From: Mesorhizobium sp. CU3
GTDB taxonomy: Bacteria > Pseudomonadota > Alphaproteobacteria > Rhizobiales > Rhizobiaceae
NCBI RefSeq assembly: GCF_006442965.1
Contig: NZ_VFWX01000010.1
Coordinates: 207,579-271,578 of the forward strand
Reading direction: 5' to 3'
DNA length: 64,000 nucleotides
Shown: in pieces, positions 1-6,611 of the stretch
Layout: each line of letters starts with the position of its first letter
How positions within the stretch are numbered: the first letter of the stretch is position 1
Notes under the pieces: model-generated
What the model saw: the letters and a program-made list of their open reading frames with translations, nothing else
Database searches by the model: none
Told to the model about the DNA's origin: nothing
Made by a program: the position numbers and the translations under genes

Positions 1-116
1 GGCCGATGCGGATCAATGCCGACGAGCGCGACGAACGCTCCGTCTCGACCGCCCAGCGGACGAAGCGCGCGGCCGTGGCTTGCACCAAAGGCCGGCCGGA
101 CCAGTCAGCGGCGGCG

Positions 117-557
117 TCAGTTGGCGCAAGCATTTTCGGCATCGCTGTGGATGATCTGCCAGCCGCTGCGCGTGGCCTGCCGCGCGCGCACGCGGATATC
201 GGCACCCTGCCCGGCCACCGTACAGAGCCGCTTGATGACGGAAGCCAGTTCCTCGCGGTTCTGGATCCACTTCAGCTTGCCGTTGCGCGGAGCGCCGAGC
301 ATTTCGAACCGGTCGAGTGGGATAAATCTGTCATCGGGCTGACGGATTTCGAAGGAAGCGTCGATGACGCCCACCCCGATGGCGCTGAACATCGTCCAGG
401 AACGCAGCCAAGCCGATTGCACCCCGAAGACCTGTTCGGCCACCGGACCGGCGATCATGAAGCCGGCGATCGCGACGAATGCTGTCAGCCGCAGGCGCCC
501 CGCCGAGACGCGCCCGGCAGGCTTCGCACCCACTCCGATCGAAACGATATCCGCCAC
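117..557 (-). CDS. small single-pass membrane protein, unknown function
   Basis: A 146-residue protein I cannot assign to a family. Residues about 22-45 form one hydrophobic segment, preceded by a short Lys/Arg-containing N-terminus. The rest is a soluble, mildly basic domain of about 100 residues ending in an Asn-Ala-Cys-Ala-Asn tail. It could be anchored in the inner membrane with the C-terminal domain on either side. The next gene upstream on this strand is the zinc-knuckle microprotein, about 157 bp away. Codon use is GC-rich like the neighbours, which supports real coding. Positions 1-116, downstream, hold nothing I can support. Confidence 0.6.
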   Translation of the reverse strand: MADIVSIGVGAKPAGRVSAGRLRLTAFVAIAGFMIAGPVAEQVFGVQSAWLRSWTMFSAIGVGVIDASFEIRQPDDRFIPLDRFEMLGAPRNGKLKWIQNREELASVIKRLCTVAGQGADIRVRARQATRSGWQIIHSDAENACAN

Positions 558-713
558 CCGGCCACCCCCGCCGCGACTATAGACCGGCTCAACGCTTGCG
601 CTTCGACCATACCAGAAAAAGTCAGGATCGAGACTTGCGCGCCAGAACCCGATCGCGGCGGCACGAAGCGCTATGACCCTCTGTAATGCCTCGCCGTCAC
701 CGGCGCACCAGGG

Positions 714-887
714 TCAAGAGGCTAGGACCGGAGCGTTGGATTTGACCTTGGACGGCTCGGGTTCGCGCACCGCCTGCTCTTTCTCGGCGTCGGACTTGCG
801 CTTCGGGCACTCCTCGAAATCATGGTCGCGGCCGCCGCAATAGGAGCAGCATTTCGCCGGCGTGTCGGGGTTGAGCAACGAGGTCAT
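714..887 (-). CDS. 57-residue microprotein with a CCHC zinc knuckle
   Basis: Translation gives 57 residues. Residues 14-27 match C-x2-C-x4-H-x4-C exactly (Cys14, Cys17, His22, Cys27), the classic CCHC zinc-knuckle spacing, with a glycine pair inside the loop. A charged Lys/Glu-rich tail follows. Such knuckles bind one zinc ion and often contact single-stranded nucleic acid or a protein partner; the role here is unknown. The gene is too short for most gene callers. The codon pattern and the intact motif argue for a real gene. No strong ribosome-binding site is visible before the ATG, which lowers confidence. Confidence 0.6.
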   Translation of the reverse strand: MTSLLNPDTPAKCCSYCGGRDHDFEECPKRKSDAEKEQAVREPEPSKVKSNAPVLAS

Positions 888-1151
888 TCCCAAGAATGCA
901 CGAAAAGTCTTCCGGTTGCAGCAATTCGTGAAGCCGCTACCACAATGCCGGGCCCAATGCTAACTTGCCAGAAACGGATTTGATGCGATGTGCGCAGGTC
1001 AGCAAGGCGCCTCCCGTCCGGCTTGTGGGGGAAATCCGATGCCGAGGCACGATGAACCGGCTGGCACGCAGACCCATGCCGCGCCGAGCAAACCGGGACG
1101 AACCGGCTGCATAGTCCCGAGCCGGCCTGCTCAAGGCCGCCAGCCCGCCGT

Positions 1152-2201
1152 TCAAACGCTGAAATCCGCCGGCTCGGCGCCGAGCTGCGGCACGATGATC
1201 GCCTCGAGCGGAGCGTCGAGCTCCCACTTCACATGACCGGGCAATCGTTCGAGGCTTGACGCACCACTCAGCGACTGCGGCGCCACGCGCTGCAGCACGA
1301 CCGTGCCGAACCCCTTGCGCTCCGCCTTCGCCTCGCCGGCGTCGGCCCCTGCCTTGGAGGTTTCCCGCCAGACGAGGTGGAAGCGCCGCTCTGCCTTCTC
1401 TCCCGTCTCGACCTTCCAGGTGATTTCGATGTGGCCGCCCTCGCCGGCCAGCGCGCCGTATTTGGACGAGTTGGTGCCGAGCTCGTGGAAGGCCATGCCG
1501 AGATTCTGCACGGCGTTCGATTGCAGCGTCAAAAGCGGGCCGGAAAGCGAGATGCGCTCCTCGTGGCCGAAGGGTTTGAGGTGTTCCTGGATGAGGTCGA
1601 ACAGGCTGGCGCCGGCCCATTCGGAAGTGACCAGAAGATCGTGCGAGCGCGACAGGGCCATGATGCGCGAGCGGATCAGCTCCTCGAATTCGCGCGGGTC
1701 GGTCGATCGCTTGCTGGTCTCGCGCACCATCGACAGGATCACCGCGAACTGGTTCTTCACGCGATGGTTGACCTCGCGCATCAAAAGCCGGATGCGGCGC
1801 TCGCTCTCCTTGGCGGCGGTGATGTCGCGGGCGATCTTCGAGGCGCCGACGATCACGCCTTCAGGGGTGCGGATCGGCGAGATGGTCAGCGAAACGGTTA
1901 TCGGCGAACCGTCCTTGCGCTTGCGAATCGTCTCGAAGCTGGGAATGCGCTCGCCCTTGCGGATGCGGGCGATGATCTCTGGTTCCTCGCCCTGCAAATG
2001 TTCGGGGATCAGCATCAGGATCGATCGGCCGATGGCTTCGTCGGCCGAATAGCCGAACATGCGTTCGGCCGCTTGATTCCAGTCGGTGATGACGCTGTTC
2101 AGATCTTTGCCGATGATGGCATCGTAGGAAGAATCGACAATCGCCGCGAGGCGTGCATCGGCACTCGCACCCTGTCGGATTTGCCCCCCAGCACTCGTCA
2201 T
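1152..2201 (-). CDS. PAS-domain sensor histidine kinase, HWE/HisKA_2 type
   Basis: A 349-residue kinase. An N-terminal PAS domain (about residues 15-130) contains the typical WNQAAERMFGY and DITAAKESE stretches. The phosphoacceptor box is at residues 140-160, with His146 in EVNHRVKNQ. A compact ATPase domain follows, with Asn244 in FHELGTNSSKYGAL and a late Gly-rich GFGT box. The H-box and N-box resemble the HWE/HisKA_2 group common in Rhizobiales. There is no transmembrane segment, so it should be cytosolic. It lies 38 bp downstream of the ribbon-helix-helix gene on the same strand, probably in one operon. HWE kinases often feed PhyR-type or single-domain receivers, but no receiver gene is visible here. 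Confidence 0.9.
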   Translation of the reverse strand: MTSAGGQIRQGASADARLAAIVDSSYDAIIGKDLNSVITDWNQAAERMFGYSADEAIGRSILMLIPEHLQGEEPEIIARIRKGERIPSFETIRKRKDGSPITVSLTISPIRTPEGVIVGASKIARDITAAKESERRIRLLMREVNHRVKNQFAVILSMVRETSKRSTDPREFEELIRSRIMALSRSHDLLVTSEWAGASLFDLIQEHLKPFGHEERISLSGPLLTLQSNAVQNLGMAFHELGTNSSKYGALAGEGGHIEITWKVETGEKAERRFHLVWRETSKAGADAGEAKAERKGFGTVVLQRVAPQSLSGASSLERLPGHVKWELDAPLEAIIVPQLGAEPADFSV

Positions 2202-2239
2202 GGGCGCTAGCTAGCGCGAAAGCAGATCAAGGCAACCGC

Positions 2240-2500
2240 CTATGCCTTGGAATTTTTAGGTTTTTCATCATCGCCGGCGGCCTGCGAAATCACACCGAAA
2301 TCCTGGGACTTGATGCCGCTGCCCGCAGTCAGGAAACCCTCGGCGGCAAGGCCGCGACGCAACAATTCGCGCACTGCGGCCGAGCGGCTCGGCATGCGCT
2401 TTTCAAAACGCCAGTTCTCGAGCGCCGCCAGTTCCTCGTCGGTCAACATGATCTGCAGCCTTTGCGGCCTTTCAAGTTCCGCCACGCCTGCCTCCCTCAA
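2240..2500 (-). CDS. ribbon-helix-helix-like small DNA-binding protein
   Basis: An 86-residue protein. Residues about 14-52 have a short beta-strand (RLQIMLT) followed by two helices (DEELAALENWRFEKRM and SRSAAVRELLRRGL), the outline of a MetJ/Arc-type ribbon-helix-helix fold. The C-terminal 30 residues are polar and lysine-ended. It is the first gene of a likely two-gene operon with the sensor kinase. An imperfect 17-bp palindrome lies 21 bp upstream of its start, which would fit autoregulation. The fold is assigned from pattern only, so a non-DNA-binding relative is possible. Confidence 0.72.
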   Translation of the reverse strand: MREAGVAELERPQRLQIMLTDEELAALENWRFEKRMPSRSAAVRELLRRGLAAEGFLTAGSGIKSQDFGVISQAAGDDEKPKNSKA

Positions 2501-2520
2501 GACAACCTGTGCCTATGAAT

Positions 2521-2537
2521 GAGTAAGTGTCTCACTC
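2521..2537. promoter_or_regulatory. imperfect palindrome upstream of the RHH gene
   Basis: GAGTAAGTGTCTCACTC is a 17-bp near-palindrome lying 21 bp upstream of the ATG of the ribbon-helix-helix gene, in an unusually AT-rich gap (2501-2760). Position and symmetry suit an operator. The binding protein is inferred, not shown. Confidence 0.35.
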
Positions 2538-2760
2538 TACATAGAGATAGGGTTCACCCCATAATCAGTCAAGAATGTGCGATACATCAACGAAGACGCA
2601 CGCTAACGCTGCCAACGATGCTTTGAAGCCGCGTTTGTGGTTATATGCTAACTCATTGATTTTATTTTTGATTTTTAACATTTGTGTATTGCCATTCGCG
2701 TAGCTGGCGCGCATGGTGGCAACAGAGGGACAAACCGTCCGCGAAAGGGAGGGTTTTCCA

Positions 2761-3099
2761 ATGCTACGAGGATTTTCCGACCAGTTGCGCGATGACGCCC
2801 ATTGCAAGGTCCGCGAGGCCCTGCGAGCTAACGGCATCGTCAACATCATTGGATTGTCAGAGGAAATCCGCCTGAAGCACGTCCATGAGAACATCGCGCG
2901 CGAGGATATCGAGAACCTCGTGCTGCATGTTGCCCAACTCTACGGGGCGCCGATCGAGTTCGATGTCCATGCGCTTACGGCGCTGGATCTGCCGGACGCA
3001 TACGCCGCCGACAACCGCAACGATCTCGAAAAAATTCTGGGTGAGCGAAGGCAGCCGGATGTCCCTGCCGACCTGCTGCAAGTGGAAACCGACCAATAA
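2761..3099 (+). CDS. conserved-looking hypothetical protein, 112 aa
   Basis: The chosen start at 2761 has a strong GGGAGG ribosome-binding site about 8 nt upstream; an in-frame ATG at 2713 lacks one. The 112-residue product is acidic and predicted helical, with no signal peptide or membrane segment. It contains a run around ENIAREDIENLVLHVAQLYG and an acidic C-terminus. I do not recognise the family. It stands alone on the + strand between two minus-strand groups, with an AT-rich 260-bp leader region upstream. Confidence 0.65.
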   Translation: MLRGFSDQLRDDAHCKVREALRANGIVNIIGLSEEIRLKHVHENIAREDIENLVLHVAQLYGAPIEFDVHALTALDLPDAYAADNRNDLEKILGERRQPDVPADLLQVETDQ

Positions 3100-3149
3100 C
3101 GCGGACGGTCCCTCGGTGCCGACCAGGGAAACCCGGAACGGCCGGGCTT

Positions 3150-3374
3150 TCAGGATTTCGCAGTCTGTCGCTTTCGGGCAGGTTTTTTCGGCGCAGCCAC
3201 AGCCGTGGAGGATTCCTGCGCTAGCCTTGCGGCGCGCAACCGTTCCGTCTTGGCTGCCCTCGCCGTCGCTTCCAGGTCGAGGATCTGCCGCGCGACACGC
3301 GTGGTCATGTCGGTCTTGGCTTCCGTTCGCGACGGGGCCGGCTTGAACAGGCCAGTATCCGGTAGGGATTTCAT
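3150..3374 (-). CDS. small basic hypothetical protein, 74 aa
   Basis: The start at 3374 is supported by an AAGGAGAA site 5 nt upstream; a longer reading frame from 3422 has none. The product is 74 residues and highly basic. A helical central part rich in Arg and Ala is followed by a Lys/Arg tail (APKKPARKRQ), suggesting nucleic-acid contact or a disordered partner-binding tail. It lies downstream of the cold-shock gene on the same strand, but a terminator hairpin separates them. Function unknown. Confidence 0.6.
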   Translation of the reverse strand: MKSLPDTGLFKPAPSRTEAKTDMTTRVARQILDLEATARAAKTERLRAARLAQESSTAVAAPKKPARKRQTAKS

Positions 3375-3390
3375 CGTGTTCTCCTTAAGT

Positions 3391-3416
3391 AAAAAGGCCG
3401 GGCAATGCCCGACCTT
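3391..3416 (-). terminator. intrinsic terminator downstream of the cold-shock gene
   Basis: Read on the minus strand, a GC-rich stem (about 10 bp with one mismatch, three-base loop) is followed by TTTTT. It lies between the cold-shock gene and the 74-residue gene. Confidence 0.65.
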
Positions 3417-3480
3417 CTCCAACGCACCTCAGCAGCCAATGCCAGTACATCCGTGGTCAAAGGACCGCGAGGCGCTGTGA

Positions 3481-3690
3481 TCAGGCAGCCTGCAGATTCT
3501 CCGCCGCGTTCTTGCCGCTGCGGTTGTCCCTCACGATATCGAAGCTGACCTTCTGGCCCTCGACGAGCGAACGCATTCCGGCGCGCTCCACGGCCGAGAT
3601 ATGAACGAACACGTCCGGCTGGCCGCCGCCCTGCTCGATAAAGCCAAAACCTTTGGTAGCATTGAAGAACTTGACGGTTCCGGTAGTCAT
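3481..3690 (-). CDS. cspA: cold-shock protein, CspA family
   Basis: A 69-residue single cold-shock domain covering the whole protein, with the RNP1-like KGFGFIEQ and RNP2-like DVFVHISAV motifs that bind single-stranded RNA or DNA. The ATG at 3690 follows AAGGAG with good spacing; an upstream in-frame extension lacks a site and is not part of the family. Such proteins act as RNA chaperones. The leader region (3691-3880) is AT-rich, as is common for regulated csp leaders, but I see no specific thermosensor fold. This is probably one of several csp paralogues in the genome. Confidence 0.93.
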   Translation of the reverse strand: MTTGTVKFFNATKGFGFIEQGGGQPDVFVHISAVERAGMRSLVEGQKVSFDIVRDNRSGKNAAENLQAA

Positions 3691-3918
3691 TGCGATCTCC
3701 TTACAAATCGACGCAAAATCATACGCGTCCAGCAATTGCCAAACGGCGCTCTCTTCGAAATTGAGATGGAAGATCGTAGAAGCGCAAATTTGCGCGGGAA
3801 CAACGTTCGTTCAACAAAATCGATTTGCGAGATATAGCGCTTAATTTCGTGAGCGGCAAGGGTTTGCAAAATAATACTACCGGATGCGGGCTAGCCCGAA
3901 CGGCAAGAGTCGACCGCG

Positions 3919-3943
3919 GGAACAGGCGCCCCAACCACACGTT
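3919..3943 (+). promoter_or_regulatory. EcfG-type general stress promoter (perfect match)
   Basis: GGAAC (3919-3923), 16 bases, then CGTT (3940-3943). This is the consensus of the alphaproteobacterial general-stress sigma factor EcfG. Transcription would start near 3950, about 17 nt before the ATG of the 57-residue gene at 3967. Confidence 0.75.
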
Positions 3944-3966
3944 GTCCCTCGGAAGGGAAAACAACG

Positions 3967-4140
3967 ATGGCAGACAAGGATGACCATGGGGATGAACTCC
4001 CCACTCTGGACGAATTCGTGCAGCGGCTGGTTGACGAGACCGGCATCAGCGAGGCGCAGGCACTTGAGCTGATTTATCTCATCGGACTCAATTGGAGTTC
4101 GCTGCTTCGCGAAGCCAAGGTGATTGCCGCGCAGGGCTGA
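3967..4140 (+). CDS. 57-residue acidic microprotein, likely stress-induced
   Basis: Translation gives 57 residues with an acidic start (MADKDDHGDELPTLDEF) and a helical remainder (VQRLVDETGISEAQALEL and LNWSSLLREAKVIAAQG). No membrane segment or signal peptide is visible. AAGGGAA lies about 8 nt upstream of the ATG, and a perfect EcfG-type promoter lies 24 bp upstream, both arguing for a real, stress-regulated gene. Its stop lies 2 bp from the stop of the convergent HD-domain gene. Function unknown. Confidence 0.7.
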   Translation: MADKDDHGDELPTLDEFVQRLVDETGISEAQALELIYLIGLNWSSLLREAKVIAAQG

Positions 4141-4142
4141 GG

Positions 4143-4556
4143 TCAGGGCCTGGCGTTCAGATGATCGAGGATGACAAGGCCGGTTTCATACTTCTGCGGA
4201 GCCAAGCCAGCCTGATGCGCCTGCCAGAGATTGTCCCTAAGATCGGCTGCCTTTACCGGCCCGGCCAGCTCGTTCGACACGGCACGGCAGATGAAACCCT
4301 CTTCGCTCTCGTCCATGCGCCTGGTCAGCGCGTCGACCGCCGCCACGACCGCAAATCCGAAGCCAGCAGCCTCCAACCTAGCCAGCGTCCAGCCTTCGCC
4401 CTTCTCGATGACGTCATGCAGGTAAGCGACAGTCTTTTCGTCGAGCGTCTCCACGGCGTCGGCTACGCGTCGCAAATGCTCGATATAGGGTTGGCCTGTC
4501 TTGTCGGTCTGCCCGCGATGGGCATCTTCGGCGATCCTGGCTGCTTCGTGAAGCAT
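4143..4556 (-). CDS. HD-domain phosphohydrolase, RelA/SpoT hydrolase-like
   Basis: A 137-residue stand-alone HD domain. His13 (AHRGQ), His27 and the His47-Asp48 doublet (YLHDVIE) plus the later KAADLRDN motif are arranged as in the hydrolase half of SpoT and in MESH1-type small alarmone hydrolases. Those enzymes remove pyrophosphate from (p)ppGpp or act on related nucleotides; the substrate here is not proven. There is no synthetase, TGS or ACT domain. It is convergent with the 57-residue stress gene, 2 bp apart. Confidence 0.82.
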   Translation of the reverse strand: MLHEAARIAEDAHRGQTDKTGQPYIEHLRRVADAVETLDEKTVAYLHDVIEKGEGWTLARLEAAGFGFAVVAAVDALTRRMDESEEGFICRAVSNELAGPVKAADLRDNLWQAHQAGLAPQKYETGLVILDHLNARP

Positions 4557-4580
4557 GGTCTTCTAGCTCGTCAAAAGACT

Positions 4581-4617
4581 AAGCCCGCCCCGGCGAGGGG
4601 GACGCCGAGGCGGGCTT
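4581..4617. terminator. strong GC hairpin between divergent genes
   Basis: Arms AAGCCCGCC and GGCGGGCTT enclose an inner CGGCG/CGCCG stem with an AGGGGGA loop. It is followed by TTT-rich sequence on both strands. It lies between divergent gene starts, where no annotated transcript ends, so it may terminate a small RNA or act in the leader of the HD-domain gene. Confidence 0.45.
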
Positions 4618-4761
4618 TGCTCGGGTTCGAAACCCGGTTGGCAGCGCGCTTTCGCGGGGGACGGGCTGCGCGCCATCCTGCATCCAAAAACATCGGGGGG
4701 CGGCGAATGTTCCCTGCGATCCCGGGTTTTTCTTAACTCGGTCCATAAAAGGATTCGAGCA

Positions 4762-4786
4762 GGAACCTCGGCCGATCGGTGCCGTT
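4762..4786 (+). promoter_or_regulatory. EcfG-type general stress promoter (perfect match)
   Basis: GGAAC (4762-4766), 16 bases, then CGTT (4783-4786), giving a start near 4793 and a 25-nt leader to the CsbD-family ATG at 4818. CsbD proteins are known general-stress proteins, which supports the call. Confidence 0.82.
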
Positions 4787-4817
4787 AGCCTTCAGTGTTC
4801 AACAAGGAGATCCGACC

Positions 4818-5021
4818 ATGGATTGGAACCGCGTCGAAGGCAATTGGAAGCAGGTCAAGGGCAAGGTCAAGGAACAGTGGGGCAAGCTCACGGATGACGA
4901 CCTCGACCGCATCGCGGGAAAACGTGACCAGCTTGAAGGCAAGATCCAGGAGCGCTACGGCATCGCCAAGGATCGCGCCAAACGGGATGTCGACGACTGG
5001 TACTCGATGCAGGGCTGGTAG
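4818..5021 (+). CDS. CsbD-family stress response protein
   Basis: A 67-residue hydrophilic protein with the CsbD signature: the start MDWNRVEGNWKQVKGKVKEQWGKL, then DDDLDRIAGKRDQLEGKIQERYG. The family is strongly induced in general stress responses across bacteria; its molecular activity is unknown. The start at 4818 follows AAGGAGA 7 nt upstream. The gene is monocistronic, framed by a perfect EcfG promoter and a strong intrinsic terminator at 5040-5067. Confidence 0.95.
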   Translation: MDWNRVEGNWKQVKGKVKEQWGKLTDDDLDRIAGKRDQLEGKIQERYGIAKDRAKRDVDDWYSMQGW

Positions 5022-5039
5022 TTTTGCCGATCGATCGGA

Positions 5040-5067
5040 GGGCGCCGCCGCGAGGCGGCGCCCTTTT
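5040..5067 (+). terminator. intrinsic terminator of the csbD-like gene
   Basis: A perfect 10-bp stem (GGGCGCCGCC and GGCGGCGCCC) with a GCGA loop, followed by TTTT, 18 bp after the stop codon. Confidence 0.92.
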
Positions 5068-5108
5068 CATGCCAGGCTATCACTCATCGGCATTTCATAA
5101 GTGGAATC

Positions 5109-5140
5109 GAAAGTGGCGGCTGGAGATAGCCGCCACTTTC
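5109..5140 (-). terminator. hairpin terminator downstream of the 97-aa exported protein gene
   Basis: A perfect 13-bp inverted repeat (5109-5121 and 5128-5140) around a 6-base loop, 32 bp beyond the stop of the minus-strand gene. The arms end in CTTTC; there is no long T-run, so termination may be partial. Confidence 0.6.
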
Positions 5141-5172
5141 CTTGAGCCAGTCGTTGCACCGGCTGGAGCCGA

Positions 5173-5466
5173 TCAGTTCGCGCCGCCGAGTTCCTTGGTC
5201 ATCTTGCAGAAATTGTCGTGCGCCTTGGCGATGGCATCGTCGCCGCAGTCCTTCTTCATCGCGGTGCGATCGTCCTCGGTGAGGGCCATCCAGGCTTTCT
5301 TGAACTCGTCGCCCGACTTCATGGTCTTCATGCCGGCGTCGGTAAAGAAGGGCGACATCTTTGCCGGATCGTCAAGCGCCGAGGTCCCGGTCCCACTACC
5401 GGCTAATGCGGCACCGGTCATCAGGGACAATGCCAACGCACCCATGCAGATCATCTTGGTATTCAT
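5173..5466 (-). CDS. exported hypothetical protein, 97 aa
   Basis: The start at 5466 has a GGGAGCA site. Residues 1-22 form a Sec signal peptide (MNTKMICMGALALSLMTGAALA), so the mature part of about 75 residues should be periplasmic. The mature domain is Lys/Asp-rich with two cysteines (KDCGDD and FCKMTKE), compatible with one disulfide. I do not recognise a family. A near-consensus EcfG promoter lies about 43 bp upstream, and the neighbours are stress genes, so it may be stress-induced. Confidence 0.72.
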   Translation of the reverse strand: MNTKMICMGALALSLMTGAALAGSGTGTSALDDPAKMSPFFTDAGMKTMKSGDEFKKAWMALTEDDRTAMKKDCGDDAIAKAHDNFCKMTKELGGAN

Positions 5467-5508
5467 TTTCCTGCTCCCTACCAAAATTAGAAACAACTAC
5501 ATTGGCAA

Positions 5509-5533
5509 AGCGCGCTTGTCGGAGAAATGTTCC
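5509..5533 (-). promoter_or_regulatory. possible EcfG-type promoter (one mismatch)
   Basis: On the minus strand GGAAC, 16 bases, CGCT; consensus CGTT. It is about 43 bp upstream of the start at 5466. Weak evidence. Confidence 0.35.
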
Positions 5534-5692
5534 GGACAAAATCGGATAAATCTTCTCGGACATCTGTCGACCGAGGATTTTTCCATTGAAAGAGGCTGTC
5601 GGAACTGCGCCTGATTTTCGGCGCATCGTTGGCTTTGCGCTGGTCAATAACAATTGACAGTTCTAGGCCGCAATTACGCAAAAATTCTTTTC

Positions 5693-5717
5693 GGAACAAG
5701 TCGGATGACCTCGGGTT
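5693..5717 (+). promoter_or_regulatory. possible EcfG-type promoter of yciE-like gene (one mismatch)
   Basis: GGAAC (5693-5697), 16 bases, GGTT (5714-5717); consensus CGTT. It lies 33 bp before the DUF892 start at 5751. The gene family is stress-induced, which makes the site plausible. Confidence 0.5.
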
Positions 5718-5750
5718 GGTGCTGATACAACCTCACCCGGGAGATCCGAC

Positions 5751-6263
5751 ATGGCGACGACGAAAGCGGCTTCGAAGAAGGGCCTCAACGAACTTTTCCA
5801 CGACACGCTGAAGGACATCTATTTCGCCGAGAAGAAAATCCTCGCGACGCTGCCCAAGATGGCCAAGGCGGCGCAGGACGACGCGCTGAAGATGGCGTTC
5901 GAAAAACACCGCGAGCAGACGCAGGAGCATGTCGCGCGGCTGGAAGAAGTGTTCGAGGTGATCGACAAGAAGCCGGCCGGCAAGACCTGCGCGGCGATCA
6001 TGGGTATCACCGAGGAAGGCGCCGAGATCATGGACGAATACAAGGGTTCGCCCTCGCTCGACGCCGGCCTGCTCGCCGCCGCGCAAGCCGTCGAACATTA
6101 CGAAATTTCGCGCTACGGCACGCTCAAGACCTGGGCGCAGGAACTCGGCCTCACCGAAGCGGTCACCCTGCTCGACCAGACGCTTGCCGAAGAGAAGGAA
6201 ACCGACGCGGCGCTTACCCAGCTTGCCGAGTCGGCCGTCAACGTGGCGGCCGAGGCGGCGTAA
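5751..6263 (+). CDS. YciE/DUF892 ferritin-like protein
   Basis: A 170-residue all-helical protein of the DUF892 (YciE) ferritin-like family. It starts with a Lys/Ala tail, then GLNELFHDTLKDIYFAEKKI, and carries repeated Glu/His positions in the helices (EKHREQTQEH, VEHYEISRYGTL, AEEKETD) in the order expected for a four-helix bundle. Family members are linked to osmotic and oxidative stress; metal binding is likely but not proven. Full length for the family. A GAGATCC site lies before the ATG and a near-consensus EcfG promoter lies 33 bp further up. Confidence 0.92.
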   Translation: MATTKAASKKGLNELFHDTLKDIYFAEKKILATLPKMAKAAQDDALKMAFEKHREQTQEHVARLEEVFEVIDKKPAGKTCAAIMGITEEGAEIMDEYKGSPSLDAGLLAAAQAVEHYEISRYGTLKTWAQELGLTEAVTLLDQTLAEEKETDAALTQLAESAVNVAAEAA

Positions 6264-6313
6264 CTCTGTTTCATTCGATGTCGGGCCTCGGCGGGCTTCG
6301 CCGGGGCTTGGCC

Positions 6314-6496
6314 TCAGGCCTCCTGGCCAACCTTCAATCCAAGGCCCAGTCTCTGGCCGTCGGCAAAAGCGGTGGCGAAGGATTCCAACTCGAAGGACGT
6401 GACGCTCTCAGTGCCGTCCCGCGTCACGAGGACAAACCATTCGCCCATGTTCTCGTAGACCTGGACAGAATTGGATTGGACGATTTCGGAGCACAT
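6314..6496 (-). CDS. small hypothetical protein, 60 aa
   Basis: The start at 6496 has a GGGAGA site; an in-frame ATG at 6529 lacks one. The 60-residue product begins MCSEIVQSNSVQVYENMGEW and looks like a small beta-rich soluble domain (EWFVLVTRDG, then a helix ESFATAFADGQRLGLGL). The family is not recognised. It is convergent with the YciE-like gene, 50 bp apart. Confidence 0.6.
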   Translation of the reverse strand: MCSEIVQSNSVQVYENMGEWFVLVTRDGTESVTSFELESFATAFADGQRLGLGLKVGQEA

Positions 6497-6611
6497 AGCT
6501 TTCTCCCATGCTGCGTTGGGCGAAAGCACCTGAGTTGACTTTCAAGCGTCCTCTTGCCGCGTAGACGAGGACGACTCCATGATCATATGCCTTTCCAAGG
6601 CAAAAGCGATC

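Noticed and set aside
1..116. Start of a minus-strand gene running off the left edge
   Set aside because: A GTG-started open frame exists but there is no ribosome-binding site and too little sequence to judge.
4620..4640. T-arm-like GGGTTCGAAACCCGG suggesting a tRNA
   Set aside because: No acceptor stem, D-arm or anticodon arm can be folded around it; the upstream sequence is a terminator-like hairpin.
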